Shown here piece after piece: positions 9,272 through 18,067 of a DNA stretch of 64,000 bases. Source of the DNA: JADLCB01 sp964398315 (GTDB lineage: Bacteria; Planctomycetota; Phycisphaerae; Tepidisphaerales; Tepidisphaeraceae). Every line of letters starts with the position of its first letter. The stretch's first letter is position 1. The position numbers and the translations under genes are program-made. The stretch lies in NCBI GenBank assembly GCA_964398315.1, contig CAYNMV010000003.1, positions 97,194 to 161,193 of the forward strand, given 5' to 3'. The notes beneath the pieces were generated by a model. It saw nothing but the letters and a program-made list of their open reading frames with translations, searched no databases and was not told the origin of the DNA.

Positions 9272-9541
9272 TCAGGGGGTATCGGTGTCCTGCTCGCCGG
9301 GGGCGGGCTTGAGGGGTTCGGACTGGAGCGAGCCATCGGAGGCAGCGCTGAGCTGCTCGATCTGCTTCTCGGCCGATTGCAGCACGCCACGGCAGTGTTG
9401 AATGAGGAAGTTGCCCCGTTCGTACTTCAACAGGCTTTCTTCGAGTCCCACCTCGCCTGCCTCAATATCTGCCAGGATCTGCTCCAGTTCCTTGAGGGCC
9501 TCTTCAAACGACTTGGGGATGGACTGGTTGCGCTTGGCCAT
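9272..9541 (-). CDS. xseB: Exodeoxyribonuclease VII small subunit
   Basis: An 89-residue protein whose first 65 residues match XseB: SFEEALKELEQILADIEAGE, then GLEESLLKYERG and a C-terminal helix. XseB binds the large subunit XseA to form the exonuclease that degrades single-stranded DNA from both ends. The tail after residue 68 is Pro/Asp-rich and variable. xseA is not in the window. The ATG lacks an SD sequence but has TAGAAT 6 bases upstream. It is transcribed divergently from the small gene at 9604. Confidence 0.92.
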   Translation of the reverse strand: MAKRNQSIPKSFEEALKELEQILADIEAGEVGLEESLLKYERGNFLIQHCRGVLQSAEKQIEQLSAASDGSLQSEPLKPAPGEQDTDTP

Positions 9542-9547
9542 GGGGGC

Positions 9548-9553
9548 ATTCTA
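9548..9553 (-). promoter_or_regulatory. TAGAAT -10-like element, 6 nt before xseB ATG
   Basis: On the minus strand TAGAAT ends 6 bases before the xseB start and no SD sequence intervenes. It is part of the leaderless-type pattern. Confidence 0.4.
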
Positions 9554-9588
9554 TGATGAATGGGCGCTGCGCTGAAATGGCGGGTGCC

Positions 9589-9594
9589 TATAAT
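9589..9594 (+). promoter_or_regulatory. TATAAT -10-like element, 9 nt before ATG 9604
   Basis: A perfect TATAAT ends 9 bases before ATG 9604, with no SD sequence. It faces away from the xseB element about 40 bases to its left, making a compact divergent promoter pair. Confidence 0.45.
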
Positions 9595-9603
9595 GGCAGC
9601 AGC

Positions 9604-9849
9604 ATGAGCCAACTGACCAGCCTGGGAATGGGCGCGAACAATATTCTGCAAGCGGAAGAGGCGCACACGCACCTCGTGCAGGTCCGCCGTCCGCTGCGGC
9701 GGGTGCTGGCAGTTGCGGGGAAATCGATCGACGATGTAGTCAACTGCCCGGTCGCCAAGAACCAGGTGCTCGGCTACTACAAGCTGCATCGTCAGGTCGA
9801 ACGCGCCTGTGAAATCAGCGAGTTGGAACGCTGGTGGGGCGGGCGGTGA
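9604..9849 (+). CDS. Conserved-looking small protein of unknown function
   Basis: An 81-residue soluble protein beginning MSQLTSLGMGANNILQAEEA. It has a basic middle (VRRPLRRVLAVAGKSIDDVV) and a C-terminal segment CPVAKNQVLGYYKLHRQVER that reads like a helix with aromatic and charged residues. No signal peptide or membrane span. An in-frame start at 9553 would add 17 residues but overlaps the xseB start. The ATG at 9604 is favoured because TATAAT lies just upstream. I do not recognise the family. Confidence 0.55.
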   Translation: MSQLTSLGMGANNILQAEEAHTHLVQVRRPLRRVLAVAGKSIDDVVNCPVAKNQVLGYYKLHRQVERACEISELERWWGGR

Positions 9850-9982
9850 GGCGGCTGGCCCGGTTCTCGCCTGATCGTGCGGTCACGCTGTCCAGCGCGG
9901 GCTGCCAACGCGCGTTACGAAACAGGGCCTGAAGAAAACTGCAAGCCTGCTCCACGAGCCTTCATGGACCCGGCCGCAAGCT

Positions 9983-10888
9983 TCACCGAGGCGTTTGCCT
10001 GGTCATCGGGCCCGGGGCAAAGAAATACTCGCTTTCAGGATCATGTCTGCGGTAGTTGGCGGCTGCACGGGCCGTATCGGAGACGGCGTAGCAGTAGATG
10101 CACCCATGCGGACAGGTGTCGTAGGCGCCGATATCGCGGGATGCACAGCAGCCGCAGTCGGCGCGGTGTCCCTTGCTTCGGGCGGTGATTGGGCGGCCGG
10201 CGATGTCGCTGAGGCGCTGGGGATCAATGCAGCGGGCATCGTCGATGCCGTCGATCAGCAGTTCGCGCTGACCGCAGAGGGTCAGGCGGATCCCGTTTTC
10301 CCCGGCGATCCCTGCCAGCCGTTGCGCCAGCGAGCGCTTCGCCTCAGCGCTGGGATCTTCCCAGGTAAACCCTTCCGCCCGAGCGGCAGCATTCATGTTT
10401 TTCAAGGTCTTGCGATAGATCTGTGCAAAGGAGATCACGCATTCATCCGTTGCCCCGCGCAATAGCCGCGCCAGGTCCTCGAAACGCCGCAGATGTGTCT
10501 CGGTGGGCGTCAGGGATGAAAGCACGATTGTGTCGTACCGCCAGACAACCACGCGCGGGCCGTAAGTGTCGCAGAGGTGCCGGGCGTGACGCACAGATCG
10601 GCGCGCGTCTGTCACTGCCCGCTCGAGTGCGCGCGGGTAATCATTGATGCCGAACTGGACAACGAATGGAAACCCCAGCGCATGAACCTGCTCCAGCGCT
10701 GGCAGGAACGGCTGGATGTTCTTGGTCCAGAAGACAAAGCCATCCACGTCTTCCGGCCGCAGCGAAACCTCGTAGGTGGCGCTGGAATAGGGGCTGGTGG
10801 TGCGGCAGAACCCGGCACGCAGGCGGTTGAGAAACCAGCGGCCATAGAAGGCGGGGATATCGGTCTTGTAACTGGCCGAGATAATCAT
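9983..10888 (-). CDS. DUF1848 family radical-SAM-like protein
   Basis: A 301-residue protein starting MIISASYKTDIPAFYGRWF, the hallmark opening of DUF1848. It continues with VDGFVFWTKNIQPFL and near the C-terminus has the Cys-rich block CGCCASRDIGAYDTCPHGC followed by YCYA, a likely iron-sulfur ligand set. DUF1848 proteins are thought to be related to the spore photoproduct lyase/radical SAM group, but no reaction is known to me. ATG 10888 was chosen because family members begin at this motif; a GTG at 10909 would add seven residues. Confidence 0.88.
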   Translation of the reverse strand: MIISASYKTDIPAFYGRWFLNRLRAGFCRTTSPYSSATYEVSLRPEDVDGFVFWTKNIQPFLPALEQVHALGFPFVVQFGINDYPRALERAVTDARRSVRHARHLCDTYGPRVVVWRYDTIVLSSLTPTETHLRRFEDLARLLRGATDECVISFAQIYRKTLKNMNAAARAEGFTWEDPSAEAKRSLAQRLAGIAGENGIRLTLCGQRELLIDGIDDARCIDPQRLSDIAGRPITARSKGHRADCGCCASRDIGAYDTCPHGCIYCYAVSDTARAAANYRRHDPESEYFFAPGPMTRQTPR

Positions 10889-11002
10889 GCGCGGCTGACG
10901 ATCCCACACGCCGGCCCGAACGCCAGTGCCGGCAAAGGCAGTATACGCGCTTTCGAATCATCGGTTGGACAGCGCAGCGGAAGCCGCCGCGCTGGGCATA
11001 TC

Positions 11003-11085
11003 AAAGCGGCCATCCGGGGCGATGTGCGGTTCTCAGCCCCCCCTGGCTGCTGATCCACCGTACATGCTCCGCGGATGGCCGCTTT
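11003..11085. repeat. 14-bp inverted repeat with 55-nt interior
   Basis: The left arm AAAGCGGCCATCCG (11003-11016) and right arm CGGATGGCCGCTTT (11072-11085) are perfectly complementary. The interior contains a second small stem, GGGC (11017-11020) with GCCC (11036-11039). It lies downstream of the secreted-protein gene and upstream of the DUF1848 gene, both on the minus strand. On that strand it ends in CTTT, so it could be a long-loop terminator, or a small mobile or structured RNA element. No target-site duplication seen. Confidence 0.6.
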
Positions 11086-11124
11086 ACAGGCCGGCCATCA
11101 CCTGATGCCCATCGACACCAGAGC

Positions 11125-11772
11125 CTACTGGCGGTCATCGCCGTGCGGCTTGTCACTCAGGTGGGGTTTGTCCGGGTTATCCACCTGGAGGTGCGGCTTG
11201 TCAGAGCCGATCCGCCCACTGTCTTTGTCGCGCTCGTGCTGGCGATCCTGTTTGTCCGATTCGCGGGCACTGGCCGTCCGGGCCTCATCGGTATCGATCT
11301 CGCCTTCGGCCCGCATGCCATCCTGGCTGCGGTCAGAACGGTCACGGATATTGTCCCGGCTGCGGTCGGGGCTGCTTCGGTCCCGCTGCACCGAGTCGCG
11401 GGCGGCGGCATCATGCTCGCCGCGGTCTCCCGCGGTGCGGGCACGGTCCATAGCGGGATCATCCTCCATGGCGCCCTGGGCAGCGGTCCCTTCATCCGGC
11501 TGATTGGGGGTGTGGCTCGGCGCGGTGTGATCACGGCCGGCGCTGCCGGTATGGCCTGCCCCCGGGGTGCCGGTCACATCGCCGGTATCGGCAGTCGCGC
11601 CGATCTGGCCACCGGCGGTGGAGGCATCCGCTCCGCCGCGATCAGTTGGCTGGGTGGCGGGCGGTTGGGCCGTCATCGGTTCCTGCGTGAGGGGGCGATC
11701 TTCACCCAAGGCCGAACCGGTCAATGTTGCGGCCACCACGATGGCGGCGCAGGTCAGAATCGAGCGATGCAT
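11125..11772 (-). CDS. Secreted low-complexity hydrophilic protein
   Basis: A 215-residue product with a signal peptide (MHRSILTCAAIVVAATLTGS, then ALG) and an otherwise disordered, charged chain rich in Asp, Arg, Gly, Thr and Ser. Near the C-terminus the motif (D/N)KPH(L/G) recurs several times. AAAGGAGAATGCC directly before ATG 11772 is a strong SD and fixes the start. No domain is recognisable. It resembles in style, not in aligned sequence, the lipoprotein at 39161-40156. Function unknown. Confidence 0.7.
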   Translation of the reverse strand: MHRSILTCAAIVVAATLTGSALGEDRPLTQEPMTAQPPATQPTDRGGADASTAGGQIGATADTGDVTGTPGAGHTGSAGRDHTAPSHTPNQPDEGTAAQGAMEDDPAMDRARTAGDRGEHDAAARDSVQRDRSSPDRSRDNIRDRSDRSQDGMRAEGEIDTDEARTASARESDKQDRQHERDKDSGRIGSDKPHLQVDNPDKPHLSDKPHGDDRQ

Positions 11773-12187
11773 GGCATTCTCCTTTCGCGTGGGGACTGGC
11801 TCCGTCCATGGCCGCGCACGACACCTTGTCGCGTGCGGCAGGCAGATCCGCACCCTTGTCCTTCCCGATCATCCCTGAACCCGCCGGAACGTCCCGGCGA
11901 TATTCGGGACTCTGCCGCAAGCAAGTTCTGTTCCGCCGGGGGCAAGCAGGGCGGCACCCGAGCCGTTTGTCCGCCAATGTGCTGCGCAGAAGCGGGGAGG
12001 CTGCTCGTGTGCACGCGAGCCACACCCCGCATAACTGCTGGCATGAAAAAGGCGCCCGTTTGCTCGTCTGGTCCGGCACCCGCAGGACATCTATAATGGC
12101 TCGATCAGGCTGTTGTGAGCGCAACGCAATCAACATTGAGGATGGCAATGAGCTACTATCCGGGCAGTTCAGCCGCGGATCGAGGCG
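11773..12187. other. Divergent intergenic region before the mrp operon
   Basis: About 415 bases without a convincing gene. It carries the SD and promoter region of the secreted protein on the left and, at 12092-12097, a TATAAT probably serving the mrp operon. A short frame beginning near 12142 overlaps mrpA out of frame and is not credible. No tRNA or known RNA motif seen. Confidence 0.5.
12092..12097 (+). promoter_or_regulatory. Candidate -10 (TATAAT) of the mrp operon
   Basis: A perfect TATAAT about 90 bases upstream of mrpA. The -35 position holds only TGGTCC, a weak match. Unlike the leaderless-type genes, mrpA would then have an untranslated leader of about 80 bases. Confidence 0.4.
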
Positions 12188-15100
12188 ATGACAGGCGGTA
12201 CGCCCGGTATGGATTGGACCTACACGCTCAGCTTTGCAGTCATCTGTCCAGCGCTCTTCGGGCTGCTGGGGATGATGTTGCCGCGCCGGGCCATTGCGCC
12301 GAGGGTGTGGCTGGGTGTGCTGGCGCCGGTAGTGTCGTTTGCGCTGCTGTGGACCTGTCTTGCCTTGCGGGGGACTGAGGCGGGCCCCATCGGCATCGCG
12401 TGGATGCCGTCTCTGCACCTGGACCTGTCATACCAGCCCGACCGGCTTGGCCTCTTTTTCGCCCTGCTCGTTGCCGGTATCGGCATACTCATCACCCTGT
12501 ACGCCCGCGCCTATTTCGGCCCCGACCAGAACGCGCTGTATCGCATCTATCCAAGCCTGCTGCTGTTCATGACGGGCATGCTCGGACTGGTGCTGGCGGA
12601 CAATTTCGTCCTCCTTCTGCTGTTCTGGGAGCTGACATCAATCAGCTCCTTCCTGTTGATCGGATGGGAACGGGATGATCCGGCGGCCGTGCGAAATGCC
12701 GTCCAGGCTTTCATCACCACGGGGGCCGGCGGGATGGCCCTGCTCGGGGGATTGATCCTCCTGGGGCTGACGACCGGTAGCTGGAGCTTTTCGGAACTGG
12801 CTGCCGGGGCGGACCTGTCCGGCTGGGAAGTATCGGCCGCGTTCCTGCTGATACTGGTCGGCGTGGCGGCCAAAAGTGCCCAGTGGCCGTTTCATTTCTG
12901 GCTCCCCGCCGCCATGGCCGCTCCGACGCCCATCAGCGCCTATTTGCACTCGGCCACGATGGTCAAGGCGGGGGTCTATCTGCTGGGTCGCGTGGCCGAC
13001 CCGATGGCCGCGCTGGCGCTCTGGCCGGTGCTGCTGATCCCCATCGGCACGGTGACGATGCTGCTGGGGGCGTATGTGGCCCTGCGCAAGACAGATCTGA
13101 AACTGATCTTTGCCTATACGACGGTCAGCCAACTGGGGTTGCTGGTCTGCCTGTATGGATTGACGCCTTACGCCGCTGGCGACACGCCGACGGTGCTGTG
13201 GGATGTCACGCAGATCCTGAACCACGCCCTGTACAAAGCGCCGTTGTTTATCCTGGCCGGTGCCATCGCTCACCTCTTTTTCACGCGAGATCTGCGCGAC
13301 CTTTACGGGCTGTTCTACCAGGGCCGCCTGGAGCGGCGGCTGGCGATTCTGATGCTGCTGGCCGCCTATGCCATGGCAGCCGGGCCGCTGACGCTGGGAT
13401 TCACCGCCAAGGAGTTCTTCCTGTACGGCGTCTACAACGCCTACCACGCTTCGGGAAACTGGCTGTTGCTGGTTGTGCTGGCTGCCGCTGTCTGCCAGGC
13501 GGTTTTGAATTTCGTGATTTTCCTTCGCTTCGTGTTGACCCTGCTGGGGCCGGAGGAGTCAGCCGCCGCCCAGCCGCCACACGACCCGGAAGCCGAGGAA
13601 GAGCGCATCGCCTACGAAGACTATCACGCGATCCAGACCGGCTTCTGGGCCGTGATGCTCTGGGTGCCGGCGGCATTTCTGCTGGCGATTCAGTACCTGG
13701 GCGGCATCGTGCCGATGCTGCTGGATCCGCTGCTGGTGCTGCTGGAGCGTGGGCGGGTGGGATTTGAGCATCTTCCCGGGCTTTGGCATGCCATCCTCCG
13801 TCCGAGCGTGCCACTGGCGCTGAGTGTGCTGGCCATCATCATCGCCTTCGGGCTGGCGTTTCTGCCGGTTCGCCTTGGCCTGGGGCCGGTCTGGCGCGGA
13901 ATCATTCATGACTGGCACGAGCGGCTCTTTCCATGGTTCTACGCGCTGGCAACCAGGGGGGGCGGTCGCCTGTTTGGCCTGGTGCAGACGGGTAATTTGC
14001 GGACCTATCTCGCGGTGCTGTGCGGTGCGCTGATCGTGCTGGTGGCGTGGGCATCCTGGTCGACCGGCATCGCGCCAGACCTGACCCGCGCAGCGCAGCA
14101 CGATGCGGCGTGGGGCAGCCCGTTGCCCCTCTATGCCGTCGGGATTGTCCTGTGTGTGGCAGCGCTGCTGATGCCATTTATCCACCACCGGGCGGGCCGT
14201 GTGATGATCCTGAGCACGGTTGGGTACGGTGTGGCCAGCCTGTTTTATTTCTACAGTGCCCCAGACCTGGCGCTGACGCAGGTATCGATCGAGACGGTTG
14301 CGCTGATTCTCTTTCTGCTGGCGCTGGGCCTGCTGCCCCGGACAGCCGCCGCGCCTCCGGAGCGGCTGATGCGCCTGCCGCGGTTGGCGCTGGCGGTGGG
14401 GGGGGGCCTGATCATGTGCTGGCTGACCCTGGCCAGCTCGCTGGAAGACCGTCCGGCGATGGATTTTCTTAATGCCCGCGGGGAGCCCTTCGCGCATCTC
14501 GGCGAGTTCTTCGTGCGCAATGCCAGCGAGGGGCAGGATGTTCCCGATCACCATCCCGGGGGAGGTGGAAGCAACGTGGTGAACGTGATCCTGGTCGACT
14601 TCCGCGGCCTGGATACCTTTGGCGAGATCACCGTGCTCGGTATCGCTGCCCTGGGGGTGCTCCTGCTTCTGCATCATCGCGCAACCGGCCGCCGGTTTGG
14701 CCGCTACCGGCATCCGCGGCGGATCATGGGAACCACCGGGCTGCGGCGGATCTTTGGCACATCATCCCTGCCGGCCAACCGCAGGTGGATTCACGGCCTT
14801 GGATTAAGCAGCGAACCGCTGCGTGTGGCGACGAAGCTGATCGTTCCGTTGAGTCTGCTGTTTGCGCTGTTCGTCTTTTTCAAGGGGCATCAATCGCCGG
14901 GGGGCGGATTTGTGGCGGGACTGGTGGCGGCGATTGCCTTGATTGCACACCGGATGGCACATGGCCGGGCCAGCCTGCGCCACATGGTGCCGGTGGCGGC
15001 TCCGCGGCTCATCGGGATCGGACTCCTGCTGGCGATGGTCACTGGCCTGGGGCCGGTCCTGCTGGCTTACCCATTCCTGACCAGCCGCTATGGGTACCTG

Positions 15101-15232
15101 GAGATTCCCGGCCTGGAGCAGCCGATTGAATGGACGACCGCGCTGGCCTTCGACCTGGGGGTTTTCCTGGTGGTCGTTGGCGTGGTGCTGGCGATGATCA
15201 ATGCCTTGAGTGAAGAAGCGGAGGAGCGATGA
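12188..15232 (+). CDS. mrpA: Na+/H+ antiporter Mrp subunits A and B, fused
   Basis: A 1014-residue polytopic membrane protein. Residues 1 to about 480 are the complex-I ND5-like core with FWELTSISSF (Glu148) and the conserved APTPISAYLHSATMVKAG segment; then come the MrpA-specific extension and DUF4040-like helices. The last 140 residues, from about LSSEPLRVATKLIVPLS through GHQSPGGGFVAGL, are an MrpB domain. MrpA is usually about 770-800 residues and MrpB about 140, so this is an A-B fusion. A second start at 12209 (MDWTYTL) has a better-placed AGGCGG. The stop overlaps mrpC by 4 bases (ATGA). The complex exchanges cytoplasmic Na+ for H+. Confidence 0.95.
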   Translation: MTGGTPGMDWTYTLSFAVICPALFGLLGMMLPRRAIAPRVWLGVLAPVVSFALLWTCLALRGTEAGPIGIAWMPSLHLDLSYQPDRLGLFFALLVAGIGILITLYARAYFGPDQNALYRIYPSLLLFMTGMLGLVLADNFVLLLLFWELTSISSFLLIGWERDDPAAVRNAVQAFITTGAGGMALLGGLILLGLTTGSWSFSELAAGADLSGWEVSAAFLLILVGVAAKSAQWPFHFWLPAAMAAPTPISAYLHSATMVKAGVYLLGRVADPMAALALWPVLLIPIGTVTMLLGAYVALRKTDLKLIFAYTTVSQLGLLVCLYGLTPYAAGDTPTVLWDVTQILNHALYKAPLFILAGAIAHLFFTRDLRDLYGLFYQGRLERRLAILMLLAAYAMAAGPLTLGFTAKEFFLYGVYNAYHASGNWLLLVVLAAAVCQAVLNFVIFLRFVLTLLGPEESAAAQPPHDPEAEEERIAYEDYHAIQTGFWAVMLWVPAAFLLAIQYLGGIVPMLLDPLLVLLERGRVGFEHLPGLWHAILRPSVPLALSVLAIIIAFGLAFLPVRLGLGPVWRGIIHDWHERLFPWFYALATRGGGRLFGLVQTGNLRTYLAVLCGALIVLVAWASWSTGIAPDLTRAAQHDAAWGSPLPLYAVGIVLCVAALLMPFIHHRAGRVMILSTVGYGVASLFYFYSAPDLALTQVSIETVALILFLLALGLLPRTAAAPPERLMRLPRLALAVGGGLIMCWLTLASSLEDRPAMDFLNARGEPFAHLGEFFVRNASEGQDVPDHHPGGGGSNVVNVILVDFRGLDTFGEITVLGIAALGVLLLLHHRATGRRFGRYRHPRRIMGTTGLRRIFGTSSLPANRRWIHGLGLSSEPLRVATKLIVPLSLLFALFVFFKGHQSPGGGFVAGLVAAIALIAHRMAHGRASLRHMVPVAAPRLIGIGLLLAMVTGLGPVLLAYPFLTSRYGYLEIPGLEQPIEWTTALAFDLGVFLVVVGVVLAMINALSEEAEER

Positions 15233-15639
15233 CCCTGTTCATTGCGATCACCATCGGCATCCTGTTCGGCACGTCGATCTACCTGATGCTCGGACGTGAG
15301 CTGAAGGAAGTGTGCATGGGATTTTTCCTGCTCAGCCATGCCGCCAACCTGGCCATCATCGAGGCCGGACGCTCGGGCGGCGGCGTGCTGGCGCCGGTGC
15401 TGGGCAAGGGCCCCATTGAGCAGCTTGCCGATCCGCTGCCGCAGGCGCTGATCCTGACGGCCATCGTGATCGGGTTTGCCGTCCAGGGCTTCCTGCTGAC
15501 GCTGCTGGTGGTCATCTGGCGGCGCAGCGGGACACTGGACACCCGGGAACTGGCTGCCGAGCCTGACAGCGAATCAGCAACCGCATCGCAGTCCTCGATT
15601 TCTGTTAACCCCGCACCGCCCGGCACTGCCCACGCATGA
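15229..15639 (+). CDS. mrpC: Na+/H+ antiporter Mrp subunit C
   Basis: A 136-residue protein homologous to complex-I NuoK, with three predicted helices. The family pattern G.SIYLMLGRELKEVCMGF, then SHAANLAI and the DPLPQALILTAIVIGFAVQ segment are diagnostic of MrpC. The last 35 residues are hydrophilic and variable. It overlaps mrpA and mrpD by 4 bases each, indicating translational coupling within the mrp operon. Confidence 0.95.
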   Translation: MTLFIAITIGILFGTSIYLMLGRELKEVCMGFFLLSHAANLAIIEAGRSGGGVLAPVLGKGPIEQLADPLPQALILTAIVIGFAVQGFLLTLLVVIWRRSGTLDTRELAAEPDSESATASQSSISVNPAPPGTAHA

Positions 15640-17231
15640 GCTCGAACCTGATCATCTTCCCGATCGTGATTCCGCTTGCGGCGGGCCTGCTGTCGCTGCT
15701 TGCAGCGGCACGTCCCGGCGCCCAGCGCCTGATCGGCTTGCTGGGGCTGGGCAGCAACTTCATCATCGCGCTGGCGATCCTGGCAGCGGTGCTGGCAGAT
15801 GGCGGGCAGATTCTGGTGCTTCAGGGCGGTGACTGGCCAGCGCCGTTTGGCATTTCCATCGTCGTGGATGGGCTGTCGGCGATCCTGCTGGCAGCGGCGG
15901 CGCTGGTGCTGCTGGGCACGTATCTCTACTGCGATGAAGAGCTCCGCCGGAAGGGGGGCGGGCTGTTCCATCCCCTGTTCCTCCTGCTGGCGGTGGGGGT
16001 GCAGTGGAGCCTGCTGACCGGCGACCTCTTTAACCTGTTTGTGGCGTTCGAAATCATGCTGATGGCATCCTATGCCCTGCTGATTTTCGGAACCTCGCGC
16101 ACGCAGATGCGCCAGGCGTACAAGTATGTCCTCATCAACCTGTTCGCCTCCACACTGTTTGTCACCTGCTGCGGCTTGATTTACGGCCATGTGGGCACGC
16201 TGAATCTCGCGGACCTGGCCCGCCTGAGCCACAGCGGAAACCTGCCGGCCGGCGCTGTGCCCGCCATCGCGGTGCTGCTGCTGGTGTTTGGGGCCAAGAC
16301 AGCCATGTTTCCGCTCTGGTTCTGGCTTCCCGATACCTATCCAACCCTGCCGGCGGGCTTGGGGGGATTGCTCGGCGGGCTGCTGACGAAGGTAGGCGCC
16401 TATGTGCTGATCCGCATCTTCGTCATGGTGTTCGGCCCGGCCGATGGACCGGTGACCGGCGTGCTGCGCCCGATCATCCTGCCGGCGGCCGGTGTGACGA
16501 TGTTCCTGGGGGTGCTGGGCGCGGTGTCGATGAATTCGGTGCGCCAAATCCTCTCGATTCACATTATCAGCCAGGTGGGCTACATGGTGATGGCGGTGGG
16601 GCTGGGGATGGGCGCGGGGCTGACGATCGAGAATCGGGAGTTGGCCATCGCCGGTGGCATCTTCTTCATCCTGCATAACATGGTCGTCAAGAGCAGCCTG
16701 TTTCTCTGCGGTGGCCTGATGCGCCATCAGAGCGGAACCGATGAGCTGGACAACATGGGCGGTCTTGCCCGCCGGGCGCCCTGGCTGGCGATGCTGTTTT
16801 TCATCGCGGCCCTGAGCCTGGCGGGACTGCCACCACTGAGCGGCTTTTTTGGCAAGTTCGTGCTTGTTCGCGAGGCGATGCGCGCGGAACACTATGTCCT
16901 GGCGGGTACTGCACTGGCCACCAGCGTGCTGACCCTGCTGAGCATGGTGAAGATCTGGAGCTACGCCTTCTGGTCCCGCCCGAAGGATATCCCCGCGCCG
17001 CCAAGGGATATGCCGGCCGGCGGAATGCGCTTCGCGACGGCGGGTACGGCGATACTGGTGGGGGCGGCAGTGCTGCTTGGCCTTGGGGCTGAGCCGGTCA
17101 TGCGCGCCTCACGGCTGGCCGCCCGCACTATCGTCGATCCATCCGCGTACATTGAGGCGGTCCTGGGCGCTGAGCGGATCCACCCGATCCGCATGGCAAC
17201 GGCCGCCCCTTCGGAGGATGCCCAGCCATGA
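15636..17231 (+). CDS. mrpD: Na+/H+ antiporter Mrp subunit D
   Basis: A 531-residue, ND2/ND4-like proton-channel subunit with about 14 helices. Diagnostic stretches are LFNLFVAFEIMLMASYALL, the FPLWFWLPDTYPTLPAGLG segment, and LAGLPPLSGFFGKFVL. It pairs with MrpA as the second ion-translocating subunit. It overlaps mrpC and mrpE by 4 bases each. The length is slightly above the usual 490-500 owing to a C-terminal hydrophilic tail. Confidence 0.96.
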   Translation: MSSNLIIFPIVIPLAAGLLSLLAAARPGAQRLIGLLGLGSNFIIALAILAAVLADGGQILVLQGGDWPAPFGISIVVDGLSAILLAAAALVLLGTYLYCDEELRRKGGGLFHPLFLLLAVGVQWSLLTGDLFNLFVAFEIMLMASYALLIFGTSRTQMRQAYKYVLINLFASTLFVTCCGLIYGHVGTLNLADLARLSHSGNLPAGAVPAIAVLLLVFGAKTAMFPLWFWLPDTYPTLPAGLGGLLGGLLTKVGAYVLIRIFVMVFGPADGPVTGVLRPIILPAAGVTMFLGVLGAVSMNSVRQILSIHIISQVGYMVMAVGLGMGAGLTIENRELAIAGGIFFILHNMVVKSSLFLCGGLMRHQSGTDELDNMGGLARRAPWLAMLFFIAALSLAGLPPLSGFFGKFVLVREAMRAEHYVLAGTALATSVLTLLSMVKIWSYAFWSRPKDIPAPPRDMPAGGMRFATAGTAILVGAAVLLGLGAEPVMRASRLAARTIVDPSAYIEAVLGAERIHPIRMATAAPSEDAQP

Positions 17232-17698
17232 CTCTGTTCCTGCTCAACATCCTGCTCGCGGTGCTGTGGTGTTTCACCTGGGGCACGTTCAATTTTTCCA
17301 CACTGCTGGTGGGGTTCGTGTTGGCGTACTTCCTGCTGGGCATTTACAGCCGGGTGACAGCAATGGAGGGCTATGGCACCAAGGTGCGCGACCTGATCCG
17401 GTTCTCGCTGTACTTCGTGCGCGTGCTCATTATCGCCAACCTCCAGATCGCCTACGAAATCCTCACGCCCGGCCTGCATGCTGCGCCGCGGATCGTGCGG
17501 TTTGATGTGACCGGGCTCACCCCGGCCCAGCGCACCATCCTGAATAACGCCATCAATCTCACGCCGGGCACCCTGGTGGTGGATATCTCCCCGGATCGGC
17601 GCACCTTTTATGTCCATTGCATGTACGCCCGCGACTACGACCGGACCATCGCGGATCTGAACGACCTGAAACAGCGACTCATCGCGGAGGTGTTCTAG
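17228..17698 (+). CDS. mrpE: Na+/H+ antiporter Mrp subunit E
   Basis: A 156-residue protein with two N-terminal helices (LFLLNILLAVLWCFTWGTF and LLVGFVLAYFLLG) and a cytoplasmic C-terminal domain containing LTPAQRTILNNAINLTPGTL and VHCMYARD, all typical of MrpE (MnhE). Its role is assembly and stability of the Mrp complex. It overlaps mrpD by 4 bases and its TAG overlaps the GTG start of mrpF by one base. Confidence 0.95.
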   Translation: MTLFLLNILLAVLWCFTWGTFNFSTLLVGFVLAYFLLGIYSRVTAMEGYGTKVRDLIRFSLYFVRVLIIANLQIAYEILTPGLHAAPRIVRFDVTGLTPAQRTILNNAINLTPGTLVVDISPDRRTFYVHCMYARDYDRTIADLNDLKQRLIAEVF

Positions 17699-18045
17699 TG
17701 CGATTCCTGGCAGAAACGACAATTCCCTGGCATGAAGCGATGGTCGATCGGACGGTTGAGGTGGGGATCGTGGTGGTGGCGATCGGCGTGCTGGCGTGCC
17801 TGATACGCATGTTCCGCGGACCTCACCTCTCCGACCGGGCCATTGCGCTGGACACCCTGGCGATCCAGGTCATCGGGCTGGTCATCCTGCTGACGCTGCG
17901 GATCGATTCGCTGGTCCTGTTTGATGGGGCGCTGGTGCTGTCGCTGGTGGGCTTCGCCGGTACGGTCGCGGTGGCCCAGTACATCATCCGGCCACATCGC
18001 CGGCGGCGGGCCAACCCCGATGCGCCAGTGAGGCAGGATATCTGA
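17698..18045 (+). CDS. mrpF: Na+/H+ antiporter Mrp subunit F
   Basis: A 115-residue, three-helix protein. The core IRMFRGPHLSDRAIALDTLA followed by two helices matches MrpF (MnhF). The start is GTG 17698, overlapping the mrpE stop (TAGTG), with GCGGAGG about 9 bases upstream; an ATG at codon 15 is the alternative. The C-terminal tail is basic. Part of the coupled mrp operon. Confidence 0.93.
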   Translation: MRFLAETTIPWHEAMVDRTVEVGIVVVAIGVLACLIRMFRGPHLSDRAIALDTLAIQVIGLVILLTLRIDSLVLFDGALVLSLVGFAGTVAVAQYIIRPHRRRRANPDAPVRQDI

Positions 18046-18067
18046 GGCAGGGCAGGTTGAGGCAAAC

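Noticed and set aside
12142..12378. Short upstream frame overlapping mrpA out of frame
   Set aside because: It has an ATG with a GAGG nearby, but the product is Arg/Cys/Ala-rich and shares its codons with mrpA; no sign of selection.
15279..16892. 537-codon open frame antisense to mrpC/mrpD
   Set aside because: It mirrors the codon pattern of mrpD, is full of His/Gln/Arg low-complexity sequence and matches no family; high-GC genes produce such antisense frames.
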